A stretch of DNA of 64,000 nt, taken from positions 36,658,019 to 36,722,018 of the forward strand of contig CM049306.1 in the NCBI GenBank assembly GCA_026874595.1. The letters are read 5' to 3'. Shown here in pieces: positions 1 to 12,700 of this stretch. Made by a program: the position numbers and the translations under genes. The DNA is from Sipunculus nudus (Eukaryota > Annelida > Sipuncula > Golfingiida > Sipunculidae). How positions within the stretch are numbered: the first letter of the stretch is position 1; each line of letters begins with the position of its first letter. The notes beneath the pieces are model-generated. The model saw only the letters and a program-made list of their open reading frames with translations, was not told the origin of the DNA and searched no databases.

Positions 1-767
1 AATAAACAAGGAAAGACATACTTTCTTTCTCTCTTTCAACTTCAACAGCTAGGCCCCACACACTAATCTAAGCAGTTTCACTTCGACGTACCATGGTTCA
101 TCTTCTAAGTAAGCATAGTTCATGGATGGTTGCACTAAGTATACTGAAGATTGATTATTGACAGCATCCAGACATCATGATTATTTGTAAAAAGATAGTC
201 TTCACAATGCATTCTACATAGCAAAGTGCAAACTGTCGCGAACTTGTTAAGGCTCCCCAGGCCAGATGCCGATAACAATGCACAAACTTTAGTCTTTGAT
301 GGTGGTCTTGTCAAATGAAAAACTGTTTGAAAGCTTTTTTTTTTTCTGATTGACCGGCTAATCAAAATAAAGTAATGATTGTGATAACTACACATTTATA
401 GAAATAAGCAACAATTTCAACTGTATAGTCACATGTAACATCATGATTGTTCACCAAATTACGCTTGTCCTCAGGCTGTCGCTTTGGTCAAAACAGGTCA
501 TTTGAGGTTATGACCTCGGAGTGCAATCTCGCGGCAGATATAAGAACAAAAAAAGAACTCCCAATGTCTGTCGCTTTTGAGGGTCGTAATATGCACTGGA
601 AATGCAGGTGGATGGGAAAGTTTGTCCATTGACCGGGTGATGAGTTGTCTGCTTTACTGAGTTACGTTAAACATAATATAGAGGCAAATTTAAAGGAACT
701 GAGATTAAGTGTCCGCATTAATGAGTTGTCTGCCTTACTGAGTTGTCTGCAAGTAGGAGTTTCACTG
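1..767. other. No gene recognised
   Basis: AT-rich sequence downstream of the last RNF123 exon seen. I looked for the minus-strand RING finger (LCPIC and downstream Cys/His pairs) and did not find it. Confidence 0.6.
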
Positions 768-1090
768 TACATGTAATCATACCACACAGAATCATACCAT
801 TTAAAATCATACAACATATAATCAAAGAATAATATAAACATACTACATATAATCAAAGCACATATATTCATTCCACATATCATCATACCAAATATAATCA
901 TACCACATATAATCGTACATCATATAATCATACCACATATTATCATACATCATATAATCATACCACATATTATCGTACATCATATAATCATACCACATAT
1001 TATCATACCACATGTTATCGTACATCATATAATCATACCACATATTATCATACATCATATAATCATACCACATATAATCATACCACTTAT
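768..1090. repeat. 15-bp minisatellite, ATCATACCACATATA type
   Basis: About twenty diverged units alternate between ATCATACCACATATA and ATCGTACATCATATA forms. The long minus-strand frame MWYDYMMYDNMWYDYMM here is only the repeat translated. Confidence 0.95.
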
Positions 1091-1721
1091 ATAAAAGACC
1101 TTTTCCACGAGCATGCACACTGCGTGCGTTTGCGCCGTCTTGTATAGGGTTCGGGTCAGCTGACCCCGAGGCAACAATTGTGCAGGGGAGACCAGGATAT
1201 CTTGTTCATTTGATTTTGAGTCCTTAGTGTTCAGGTCACCAATTTAGTAAACAGAATGCAAGTATACCCCAGTGACACAGCATTGTACACTTCTGTTAAT
1301 AATATTGGTTTATTGAAATTGGTAAGTAAACGTGTGAATATACCACACGCAGCACAAAACATTTTACAAACATTTACAAACAAACTGTTCGATTATTTGC
1401 ACAGATGTTTTAACAGACCATTAAAAAAAACAAAAACATTTCTAAAATATCATAGCTAAAAAAGTTAGTCTTCGTTAAATATGACAAATTCCTTTAAACT
1501 TTTAATGGATTGTTGAAATATAAACCTATATATATAAGAATAGTATCTTAAGTTATAAATTATATTTACAGCTCTGTCGAAATTATGTATATATGAAATA
1601 AATATTTTGATTACATTCTAAGAATATTATGCGTTTTACATAATATATTATATTATTATTATATTATATAAATTACATATTTTCCGGCAAATTATAACAA
1701 GATGAGGTAACACTTTCTTAA
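1091..1721. other. Intron or downstream sequence, nothing recognised
   Basis: Very AT-rich, with ATTATATTA runs at 1640-1680. No splice-bounded coding segment. Confidence 0.6.
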
Positions 1722-2680
1722 ACTAGAATATCAGCAGAAGCTGACATGGATGTATATCTGTACATGTCTCAGTTATAAATTTAAAATGCAGAGGTATGTA
1801 CCATGATTCATAACAATCCACCAAATGCTTCCTGAAAAATAAGCTTCTAAGTTTTATTCTGTTATAAGCTCTGTGACCTTGAAAAGTAGGTCAAGGTCAC
1901 CCATCCTTGAACTTTACCGAGATTTTGTCGATATACATCTTCACCAAAGAAATAAAATTCCTATTGTGAATCCTTTTAGAGAAATCCCGCTCACAAGGCC
2001 AAAGTTGAAAATCCAAGAAAAATTCATTAAAAATCAGAAATTGTAGGTGGCACCCCCAAACTTGTGCAGCAGTTACAGACCATCAGTCCCTATGATCATA
2101 GTAAGTATTGTGAAAATCCACCCAATGGTTCCTGAGAAATAAGCTTCTAAATGTTTTTTCTATAATCAGCTCTAAAACATAGAAAAATAGGTCAAGGTCA
2201 CCCATCTTCAAACCTGACCGAGATTTTGTCAATATACATCTTCACCGAAAAAATAAAATTCCTACGGTTAATCCTTTTTGAGATATCCCGCTCACAAGCC
2301 CAAAGTTGAAAAATCCGATAAAAATTCATTAAAAATCAGAAATTGTAGGTGGCGCCACCAAACTTGTGTAGCAGGTAGAGACTATCAGTCCCAATAATCA
2401 TAGTAAGTTTTGTGAAAATCCACCAAATGGTTCCTGAGTAATAAGCATCTAAGTGTTTTTCTATAATCAGCTCTTAAATGTAGAAAAATAGGTCAAGGTC
2501 ACCCATCTTCGTACTTGACCGAGATTTTGTCGATATACATCTTTACCGAGGAAATAAAATTCTGACGGTGAATCCTTTTCCAGATATCCTGCTCACAAGG
2601 TAAAAGTTAACGGACGCCGGACGGACGGACAGCTTGGGTGACGACAATAGCCCATCAGCCTAAGGGCTGAGGGCTAAAAA
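1722..2680 (+). repeat. Hairpin-ended element, family 1, copy A
   Basis: It begins ACTAGAATATCAGCAGAAGC and holds three units of about 300 bases, each with GGTCAAGGTCACCCATC, GAGATTTTGTC and GATATCC..CTCACAAG motifs. It ends in GACGGACGG, ACGACAATAGCCCATCAGCC, a TAA loop, and GGGCTGAGGGCTAAAAA. It is a close copy of 48932-49966 but lacks about 80 bases at the left that carry the subterminal repeat. Confidence 0.88.
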
Positions 2681-3113
2681 GGGTTCAAGGCATTGTTATA
2701 ACCATGTTTTTTTAACATTTAAGAACATTTTCTGTGCAAACTGTTAATTTGTGCTATCTGGGTATATATGGGACAGTCATATTTCATGAATAAAAAGTTC
2801 ATGAACGTCTTCTCTACTTTTGAGCAGCCTAGTTAACTTCATTATTTTTAATGCACTCAGCATTGATTGTCAGATGTAAACACAGCTTTTCTTCATGAAC
2901 AAGTTGTTTCGTTCAGGTTCTCACGGTTGCCAAGGACGCTACCGATTTTAGTAAGCAACCTGCATCTGTGTTCATACATGTCAGTTTCACCAGTAGTCTG
3001 TTTAATATGTGCACTGTTTTCACTTCATAATATGTATAGCCTAAGACGAGCTTTTACACATTAATTTTAAACATCCCCTGGTCGACTCCGTATCTAAGGC
3101 TATAATATAAGTT

Positions 3114-3159
3114 CAATATAAGATAAAATAAAACCCCCTCCTTGTTTTATCTTATATTG
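3114..3159. repeat. 15-bp perfect hairpin
   Basis: Arms CAATATAAGATAAAA (3114-3128) and TTTTATCTTATATTG (3145-3159) flank a 16-base loop. It is a possible remnant of a small inverted-repeat element. Confidence 0.85.
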
Positions 3160-3665
3160 CAACATACTTTTGTCGTTTCATGGTAGGCTTAGGTCAATAA
3201 TAGGTGATACTGGGGTTAAGTCAGTTTAATTCAACAGGGCCCAAATAACACAACTGCTTCCGCCTTTGATTCCCGTACATGTGTACAACCCCGAACCATA
3301 GATGTTAAATATCGCCGACAGGTGTCGCGAGTGAAACGGAAAAGGTCTATTAAGTTGATTCTTTACAATATGCACTGCAAACTTTTTAACAAGACCTCCT
3401 GTTGAAAGTGGTCCACATTACATGCATAATTCCTTGAATCTTACCTTATAAAGCCAATAGTTTTATATTACTTTTATATTAAACTTTATATTAATCCTTT
3501 ACACACAATGGCTACTGGGTGATACAATCTAAATATAAACAGACTAAAGATCATCTATTATGAAGCCTTTATTTTACGTGCTTATAAAGACACATGATAT
3601 ATACATCAGATTACAACACTTAATGCTATTTTCGGTACATCGGACTCAATGAATACAACACTTAC

Positions 3666-3757
3666 AGCTGTTTTTTGCACAGTTTCCTTTTGCATCTGCT
3701 GAACATATTCCATCATCTGCTCGACCTTAGTGACCTCTTCCTCACTGACCTCTTTAT
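3666..3757 (-). CDS. RNF123: RNF123 exon w34 (last coding exon seen)
   Basis: Acceptor TTTTTCAG and donor GTAAG bound 92 bases that end in phase 0. The product is a glutamate/glutamine-rich helix ([15 protein letters not shown]), matching the stretch just before the RING finger in vertebrates. The RING must follow in later exons. Confidence 0.93.
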
Positions 3758-6700
3758 CTGAAAAATATCGGAGGCCATCACTACATAAATAATGAAGTAC
3801 TGCTGTCATTGAACAGGTAAACAATAAACAGATCCTAGTCAGCTAACTATGGATTAGTAGCTATAAATAACATGTAAAATTAGACATTCTTGGCATTGCA
3901 GATGCCATAGTATCCCCAGGCATATAATCCACAAACCCCCCCCCCCCCCCCTTTAAAATAGGCCCCCATCTTCAGAAGCATATACTGACACTTGACAAGC
4001 CATAGGGTTTCTTCAAGTGTGACCGTCAAAACCAAGGTCAAGGTCACTAATCCCTTAAAACAACTTATCATCTGACTTCTTTCATCTTTGATTTTCAGAT
4101 AGATTCATCTATTGACTTGAGAAACAATATTTTTCACCAAATATAGGAAGATTCAAGGTCAAGGCCACTCATAAGAAAGGTTATAATCCAAATTTAATTA
4201 TAACTCATCCCATAACCCAATTGATGTACAGGCATAATATGAAAGAAATCTGTCCATTAGTATTTTTGTAAAAAAATTACTAATATATTTGCATCTTTAT
4301 TAATACTTACAGTGCACTTCTCAACATTGGAAGGTATGTCACTCTGACATCTGACCAGATTCTTTAATGCCAGAGGGGAAAATGCTGCTACTGTATATTA
4401 CAGATATCAAGCAAATTTGTGGAATTTATGTCCTCCGCTTCCGCCTCTTGTTGTCATTCATGCTTGGGTTATCAATGTTTTAGTTTTTAGTTTTGCTTGA
4501 AGAGGTCTCCACATGTCATAGAGGTTGTGTTTTAGTTTTCATAGTGTTCTGAAGATGTCTCCACATGTTGTAATTTTGGTTGTGAAATAGGAAAAAAATT
4601 TAATCTTATTGTTTTGGAGCTGGTGGGAATATATTTTCAGACAGACACTCCAAAACCAATCCCAATCAAAGTATGCATGCGTGCAATCAGTGACCAAAAT
4701 TTAAATGAAACTGGATAATATTTAGGAAAGTTATTGCATGGAAACAAAAACCTGACAGATGGACAGAAACACAAACAGACGGACAGACAGAAAGACAAAC
4801 CTAAATCACTGTCCCCTGTTCCGAGGAAGGGGGGGGGCCAATAAGTGGTCCAGTTGAGTTGAAGTTGACCTGGGGTGTGTAACAATAAGATGACTAAAGT
4901 AATATAGATTACTTAAGCCCAGTGGCATCACTACAGTAACCATTACCATTATGATTTTGACGTTACAATTGTATCAATGGTATTTAGCTACTGGGCTTAA
5001 GTCAAGAATAATGTTATTGCAACAGGTCCCTGGTGGTAAATAATCTCTCTAATACAGGCACCTCTCTATTACAGACAAACTTCGGGTCTGATCAGTGCCA
5101 TAATAAGGAAGTTCTACTGTATTTAATGTGGGTGTACTTACATTTCCTGAGGGAGAAATTTTTCCGGTCATGTACCATTGCAGTAGCCCCGGCTTCCTGT
5201 CCCTCTGTGTTCGTCCCCAGTAGGAACTCTAATCCATTCGGCTGGAAGCTTGGCTCAGCCAGCAAAGCTCCAGTAGCCACATCTCTGGAGGAAAAGTTAT
5301 GCCATGTTATATGTAAAAATAAATATATAATACAATACATCTCACCACTGATTTATGTTGAATATTGATACTGGATTATGTAAAAATCATTATAATTACA
5401 AGCTCATAAACTGGCTATCAAAATATAAATTCCTTATAAGCCTTCTCAGAATTCAACATCATTCAAGCTAAAATATAAAGCAGTCTTCCATCACCAGGTT
5501 TCTCCATGAAAATTGCTAATTTTTGTTCCTGCAAGTTTAAAAATTTTATGTTGTTGGAGCAAACTACTTCTATTTTATTTTACAATGATTTAACTAATGT
5601 TTATCTAAATATGCACATCTGTTGAATTCCATTTAAGTTTGGGACTATGTGACATGGCAGCAGTGCAGGCTTCCTCCCTTTTTTTTTTGTAAGCCATTGA
5701 CTGACAAACTGGAATGTTCTGTGTTGCTTTTGTATTGGCCTGAGGGTGGCATATCAGCCTGAAGGCTATACAAAGGCAATACCAACCAAGCCAGTCCATC
5801 ATATTTTTATTAAATGGCCACGGGTGCCATAAACACAACCTACCATGTACAAACACAACCTACTGTATACAGTCACTCTTTTTTCATTACAGTTAAACAC
5901 TTTAAAAGTGCACATGTGCTGGCACCTTGACATATTTAGCCTCAGAGATAAAGTTTTGGTCACTTTCTTTCCTGGCCGGTGCATTACAAAGTATAATGAC
6001 ATCACATGCCATGTGATGCTTGCTGATTTCATTCTGGGGCGATGGGAAAGTACATTGTGTGGTGGGCTGATATGAGCCCACTATTTTAAATAAGTGTATA
6101 AGCCATATCACCAGGGGGCCTTGATATCTGTATCTGTGTGATAATATGCATGCCCGGTCAATAAATCCTGGTACCAAACAAGCCAGGTAACTGCCACTAC
6201 TGTCGGTCCTGGGTGTGTAATCACCATAAAGTAGTCATAACATTGAGGAAATCCATGAAGTTGTACTCATTTGTGAGTGATACATGCCTTTTCAATGCCT
6301 TTTCATTAAGCGTGCACAGTGTTCACCCTGCGTGAGGGCTATCACTGTTCCTTTGCTAAGATTCTACTTCAAGAGGTCCTGGGTTTAAAGAAGCATTCTC
6401 CAGTTGCATAAAAATCAGCTTTACCCATCATGTGTGTGTTTTTCATCTTATTTAGTTTATATCCTTCAGTAAACCTTGTATCTGAAATATCAGTCATGAA
6501 AGTTTATTCTGAACACGATTTTCATAACCTGGTGTGGCAACAGGAAAGTGGCTTGGGTAAAATTTGTCATCATTTTCAACGGCTATTCTGTCGTTTTCAA
6601 GTGTGCTTATATGAGCCATCCTGAGGTGCTGCTGCTGTGTATGTAAACAAGAGATTACTTGCGTCCGACTCACAGAAATACTACATCCATGCATTATTTG

Positions 6701-9700
6701 GTCAGTTGAGCACCTCAGGCCCAAAGAAGTAGGGCGAAGGGATTATTTCATAGATCTCAAGTGTTTTGTGACAGCTTCCCAAGTTAATAAATCTTTACCC
6801 AACTAGATTTATCTTCTTTAAGTTCTACTTCCCCTATATCTCAGAAGCTTTTTAACACCCTCTTGTCTCTGAAAGACATGAAACTATTAACCACAGTGCT
6901 GCCTATTGAATGACACAGCTACAAAGATCTGGTAACACACAGTACTTACCTGACCTCTTCATTTCCTAATAATGCCACAAGAATACCTGCCACAGCTGTC
7001 AGGATGGGGAAGTGGTCCACAGTCTCCAGCCCTGTGGTCAATAAATCATAATGTGTGCAAGTGGCAAGGTAACTTTAAATGTTTACTGAACATTTTTACA
7101 AGTTTTTATAAGAAATATTAAAGATACAAAAAAAAAAACAAGTGGCCCATGGGCCATGACGCTCAGCTGAATTAAAGGAACCTTGAACAATGGGTAAAAT
7201 GAACTCCAAGAGTGCTCAAAATCATGCATTAGACATTAGATATAGGTTACAGTGATTTTATTCTACATCCAACTGCTACCATTTGTGTCCATATGACTAA
7301 AACAGTGCTAAAATCATGTTCTTTCACACAGGTTGTAGAATTTAGGTCACAGTGACATTATTTCAAATTTCCAAGAAATTTTTACAGGAACCTCCCTGGA
7401 TCTGAATCAAATAGAAGTTTCTAGGTCCAACTGTAACCAAACATGCAAATCTGTCCTATAGGGTTCTCAAATCATGTTGTTTCACATATCTTTCAGAATA
7501 TAGGTCACTATGATCTAATTTCTAATTTCCCTGGATGTACAGTTAGAAGTTTCTAGGTCCAACTGTTATGGTTTGTGCCCTATTAACAGCCAGACCACTT
7601 CATTTGAAGGTCTCAACAAGATGACAACACAGAAAACTAGAATACGGGTAGTCGACAAGTGACTACGTGTATCTGCCAAAATCAGGGTGGAATGGGTGAA
7701 GTGAGGCATGGATTAAGTGGCAAGGGGAAATAGAGTGAGGTGTGTTGCATATTAGCATGGATGTCTGCAGCCGAAATGTGTATGTAGGTTGCGCAACCTA
7801 GTACAAATCCAGAAAGCTGCCAGGATGTGTAAACCTGCAAAATTTTAGGCAGATAAGTCAAACCACTACAAAGATGTGAGTGATTTTAGCCCTAGGCAGA
7901 CAAACAGATGGACACTGTGCAAAAATGGTTGCAGGTGGCCCCTCCAGATTTGTGTATGATAAAGAGCTATGTGAGATCTATACACATACAAAATTTTGGC
8001 CCAAACGGTCAATCAGTTCCAGAGACATGATCTTGGATGTCTGCAGCGTAAACTAGAATGTAGGTGGCGCCACCTGTCATAAAATCAAGAAAGCTGTCCA
8101 GGATGTATAAAACTGCAAAATTTTAGGCAGATATGTCAAACCACTGCCGAGATATGAGAGATATTATCTCACGGCAGACAAAGAGACAGACGCTGTGCAA
8201 AAATGGTTGCAGGTGGCACCACCACCAGTTTTGTGTATGATAAAGAGCTATGTGAGATCTATACACATGCAATATTTTGGCCCAGTCGGTCAAACGGTTC
8301 CCGAGTTATGAGCTTGAATGTCTGCAGCGTGAACATGAATGTAGGTGGCACCACCTGTCATCAAATCAAGAAAGCTATCCAAGATGTATACGCATGCCGA
8401 ATTTCAGGTGAATTAGTCAAACCACTGCAGAGATATGAGTGATTTTAACCCAAGGCAGATGAACAGGTGGACACTGTGCAAACATGGTTGCAGGTGGTGC
8501 CACCATTTTTTGTGTATGTTATAAAGCTATCCAAGGGCTACATTTGTACAAAAATTTTTTTCCTGATTGGTCAAACGGTTCCCGAGATATGTTGGTTTAT
8601 GTGTGGAAACAGACATAAAACTTCGTTTTGGCGGATACAATTAAGAAACTAATTTTGTCAGTCTCAAAATTTTCTCAGTCCAACCATTATGATTTGTTTG
8701 GTTAACAGAATACCACATCTTTGAAGGTCTCAAAATAGAGAAGCAAAATTCGTAAAATCGGAAAAAATACAGGTAGTGCCACCATTTCTGCAGAAACTGA
8801 AGAAAAAGTCCATGATCAATATGCATGCAAAGTATCATGCTGATCAATGCATTAGTTATTCACCTACTGGGGCTTTTGTATCAAATTTTTAATTATTCTG
8901 AGGGGTATTTCTGAGCCCCATAGCTCGGAGAATATGGGTAACAGAGACCTAATTTCAGGTTTTCAAAGAGATTTTTTATGGACCTCTCTTGTTGTCAAGT
9001 AAGAAGATTCCAGGTACAGTGGTTATGATTTGTGCCCTGATAACGGACAGAAGGCCGGACGTCACGATGGCCAGATGGCCGGACGGACGACAGACAAAGA
9101 GTGATGACTATAGCTCAGATGACTTACAGTCAGCTTAGCTAAAAAATGTTAAAAAAAATTGAAAACTGCAATCTGAGCCTACAAGTATACCTCCGAAGAA
9201 AATCCTAATCAAACTTTGCTGGGTTCTGCACTGTCAGCTTTTACAAACATGATTCACAGGTGAGCTTTAGAAATTAAGGCAGCCCCTCATACCCACAAGT
9301 AGCTTTAGTCTTTAGCTAGGATAAAGAAATAGCCCTGTCTGACAATTAAAGAATACTTTGGAATTAAAACATATTAGGGTGATCCAGATTACCTCCAAAA
9401 TTTAATAGGATGTTCGTTGGGTGTTAACCTACCGCAACCAACATTTTCCTCAAATTCTATTCATAACTTCAGATTAAAGTTGCTAACTGACAAACCAACC
9501 AAGGGAAAAATATAAAACTTCACCACCTAGTGGATGTACAATAAAGAGATGAAAATACTGTGTTAAATTGCTTGATTGCCCCAAAAATTCAGACAAAGGC
9601 ATTTTTATTGTAGAGTTTACCTTACCTGGCATGCTGAGGTTAACGACCGTCTCAAACAGGTTCATCCTCGCAGTCACCCTGTTCATCACCTGACACACAC

Positions 9701-12700
9701 ACTGAAACAAACCATTGAGTATTCATCATAAAGCTAGAAACCTTTTCTGTAGAATCTATGTAATTTCTGGCTTAGTTTGTATAAATATTAATTTATCTGG
9801 AAATTCCTGTCCAGAAAAGTTCTTATTAAACCTCTATGATGGATGTAGGAGTTAGTCATCCACAAGCTAAAGTAAATATGGCAATGTTGTCAAACAGAAA
9901 AACCATGTAACCTGAGGTGGTTAGAAAGTTTAAAGGTCAGTAGTTGCAAAAAACCCTTTGTAAAACTCTGGTTCATCTAACTTCCTGGCAGATATCTATG
10001 ATGAATCTGTTTGGATCATACTGGTGGGCCCACCATATGATATAAACACCAAAGTGTAAGCAAAAGATACAGTCTGTGTGTGTTGGAAGTGGTGTTTTCT
10101 GCCCTTAATTTTAAAAGGTTCATGTGATTATCATTATGGTAATAGACGTAAGATATTGGAATCTGCCCCTTGAACCGCTTTGTGGATCAACAAATAATTA
10201 TACCTGGAACAGTCTGGCTAGAAGCACTTCCGCTGAAGGCCGTCCTTTAAAGTCTGTCAACAGTTTAGGACAGAGGTTTACCATCATTTCCATCACCCGC
10301 ATCAGACCGACGGAAATATCAAAACATGTGGCACAGATCTTCAGCTGGCGACTGTCAATGTAGTGGGTGTCATGTTGGGTCGCCAGACTCTGAAGCTGGA
10401 AAAGATGATGGATGTCTTAATTCATCATTTAGTGATGGCAAGGAGAGCTTAAAAGGTGATGACCTAGGTCCAGGTAAAAAATAAATATCAGGTGCAAATC
10501 TGTGACCTAGCACTAATATTGTGCCAAATTTCAGCTTCTGAAAATCAGCCATAGTGGAGACATTGGAAAAATGGTGGAGGTAAAAAAAACTTAACAAAAT
10601 TTTGAAATCTATTGTTTTAAACTCAGGGGGACCTAAGCAGATCCACCCACAAACCGATTTTATTAAAAATATGAATATAGAAATAAACTCATCAACTCCG
10701 TTAAGCTAAAAACAGCTGCCTGTTTCTCCTTCCAAAAAGTACCAGTATTAACAGCAAGGTGTTGAGTGTTATGTTATAGATACCTCTTGCAGCATTCCGA
10801 TGAACTCTGAGAACGCCCAGTTCAGTTGCTTGAGCAGACTGTCTATAAACTTGGTGGCCATCTCTTCATGGTTATACATCAGGTCTGAGATCACTCCTTG
10901 GTATATTATAGAAGGGCAGGGTTCTGTACAAACAAAAAACCTTTAAAATGAGCAGCTCAACTAATGTCACATACTTTATAAATACCCGAGTGCTAATTTT
11001 CAAAGAGTATATCTGACTGAGATGGAGCAAAAAATCTTTACAAGAAATACTGCACAATTAAAACAATGAGTTTGCTTCTAGTACCTTGAATTCATAAGAA
11101 GTAAATGATAAAAAGAATTTACTAACCATGGATACAAAGTTGCACCTGTTTTTATTCAATATTACATATGTATTGAGAGCTACTTTGCCAAAAATAGCAG
11201 AACATTTCTAATTATAAGAAAAAAATATCTAGTAGCGAGAAATTTTTTCTTAGGAGTCGGGTAAGAAATTTTCTTATATCAAGATTTTTTTTTCTGATAA
11301 TTTTTCTTGCTATCAGAAAAAAGATACCTTATGGCAAAAATAATATCACACATCCACAAAATTCATGTGCTTGCCCATAACAACAATAAAGTTCTTTCTT
11401 TAAGGCAAAAATCTTATGATACAAAATATTTTCTTGGGAGTCAGTAAGAATTTTTTGTCTTACACTGGTCAAGTAGATATTTCTTCTGACAAGATAATAT
11501 ATCTTGTCTTAAGAGTATTAAGATAAATTTTCTTATAGATTTCTTATCAGAAGAAAATTTCTTTCTTGACCAGAAATTTTTTTTTGGCAATGCAGTTTAA
11601 AATGTACATGATGCTTACTGGACCAGGCTGACTTACTCTGTAGACTGGCTGTGCCCATCTCCTGCTGCTGGTGTTTGACTGGCACCAGGTGAGGGAGGTG
11701 GATATAGCGGAACCCAAACCCACAGCCCTGTCAAATAAACAGTCATCATCAAAGGTTCATACTCATTTGCAGTAATATGTGTATTATCTCATAGTATTAG
11801 CTCATTTTGGCTGAATACAAAAGTTTCCCCACAAAACCATCCTGGTACATGGGCTTTATTTGTCCAGTTCACCTATTTTATACATTGTTATGGTTCTGTG
11901 TGTGATTAAACAAGGTCCACGTGTGTCTTTTACCCTTCCCAGAAGGGAATTCCATTGCAACTAGTTGAGACAGGGATTCCCATCTGAACTGGCTATCTTC
12001 CAGCTGAGATGGGAATTCCCATCTTAACGGTTAAAATGGGAATAGTTTTTTAAACCAGTCTCAGCAAGTTGACATTGGAATATATTAACACTGATAAGCA
12101 CATCAATTTAGAAAAAATGTTTTATAGAGTAAATCTTTCAGCTTTAAATGATTAATGATAATTCTAAAGTTATAAAAGCTTCAAAGCATATAATGAAAAA
12201 ATTGACTTTCTTTGTAAATACAGCACTTTGTGAAACAGCATAAAGTACTGTTATAAAGCAATAATGATATTGAAAACAAATTTGTTTTTGTTTTACTAAA
12301 ATATGGCAGCTACAGAGTCCATTTCTTGGGATTGATAGTTTTAATATAGTAACATATGACATGAAGGGTCAAAAAGTTTTCTTCTGTGGAGTCTTCATCT
12401 GATGTAAACCTGGTTTTAAGAACATCAGCTGGAGAATGGAAACCACAGCTCATAAACAACAATGTACAATGTAATCTAGCTGCAGTTTTATTTCAAACTA
12501 GACTAGATAAAAGTATTAAGGAATAAAACATTTATATATCACTGCCACAATATCATTATTTTACATATTAATTTATTATTATACCAAAATGATATTTTTG
12601 TTTCAATAGCTGATCCAGAATATATCAACAATTATAGTGTTAGTTTATTTATGTATATGATTAATTATTACATGTTACCTTTAACTGTATTTGAATTAAT

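Larger units (their letters stand above)
2681..4910. other. Intronic sequence around w34
   Basis: Apart from exon w34 and the 3114 hairpin this holds a C16 run (3936-3951), a GTCAAGGTCA fragment (4038-4050) and a GGACAGA-rich stretch (4755-4800), probably decayed repeat. Confidence 0.6.
9148..11214. other. Introns between w32 and w28
   Basis: Outside w31, w30 and w29 no repeat or gene was recognised. Confidence 0.6.

Noticed and set aside
843-1118. Open frame rich in W, Y, D and M
   Set aside because: It is the 15-bp minisatellite translated; the unit length is a multiple of three, so any stop-free frame stays open.
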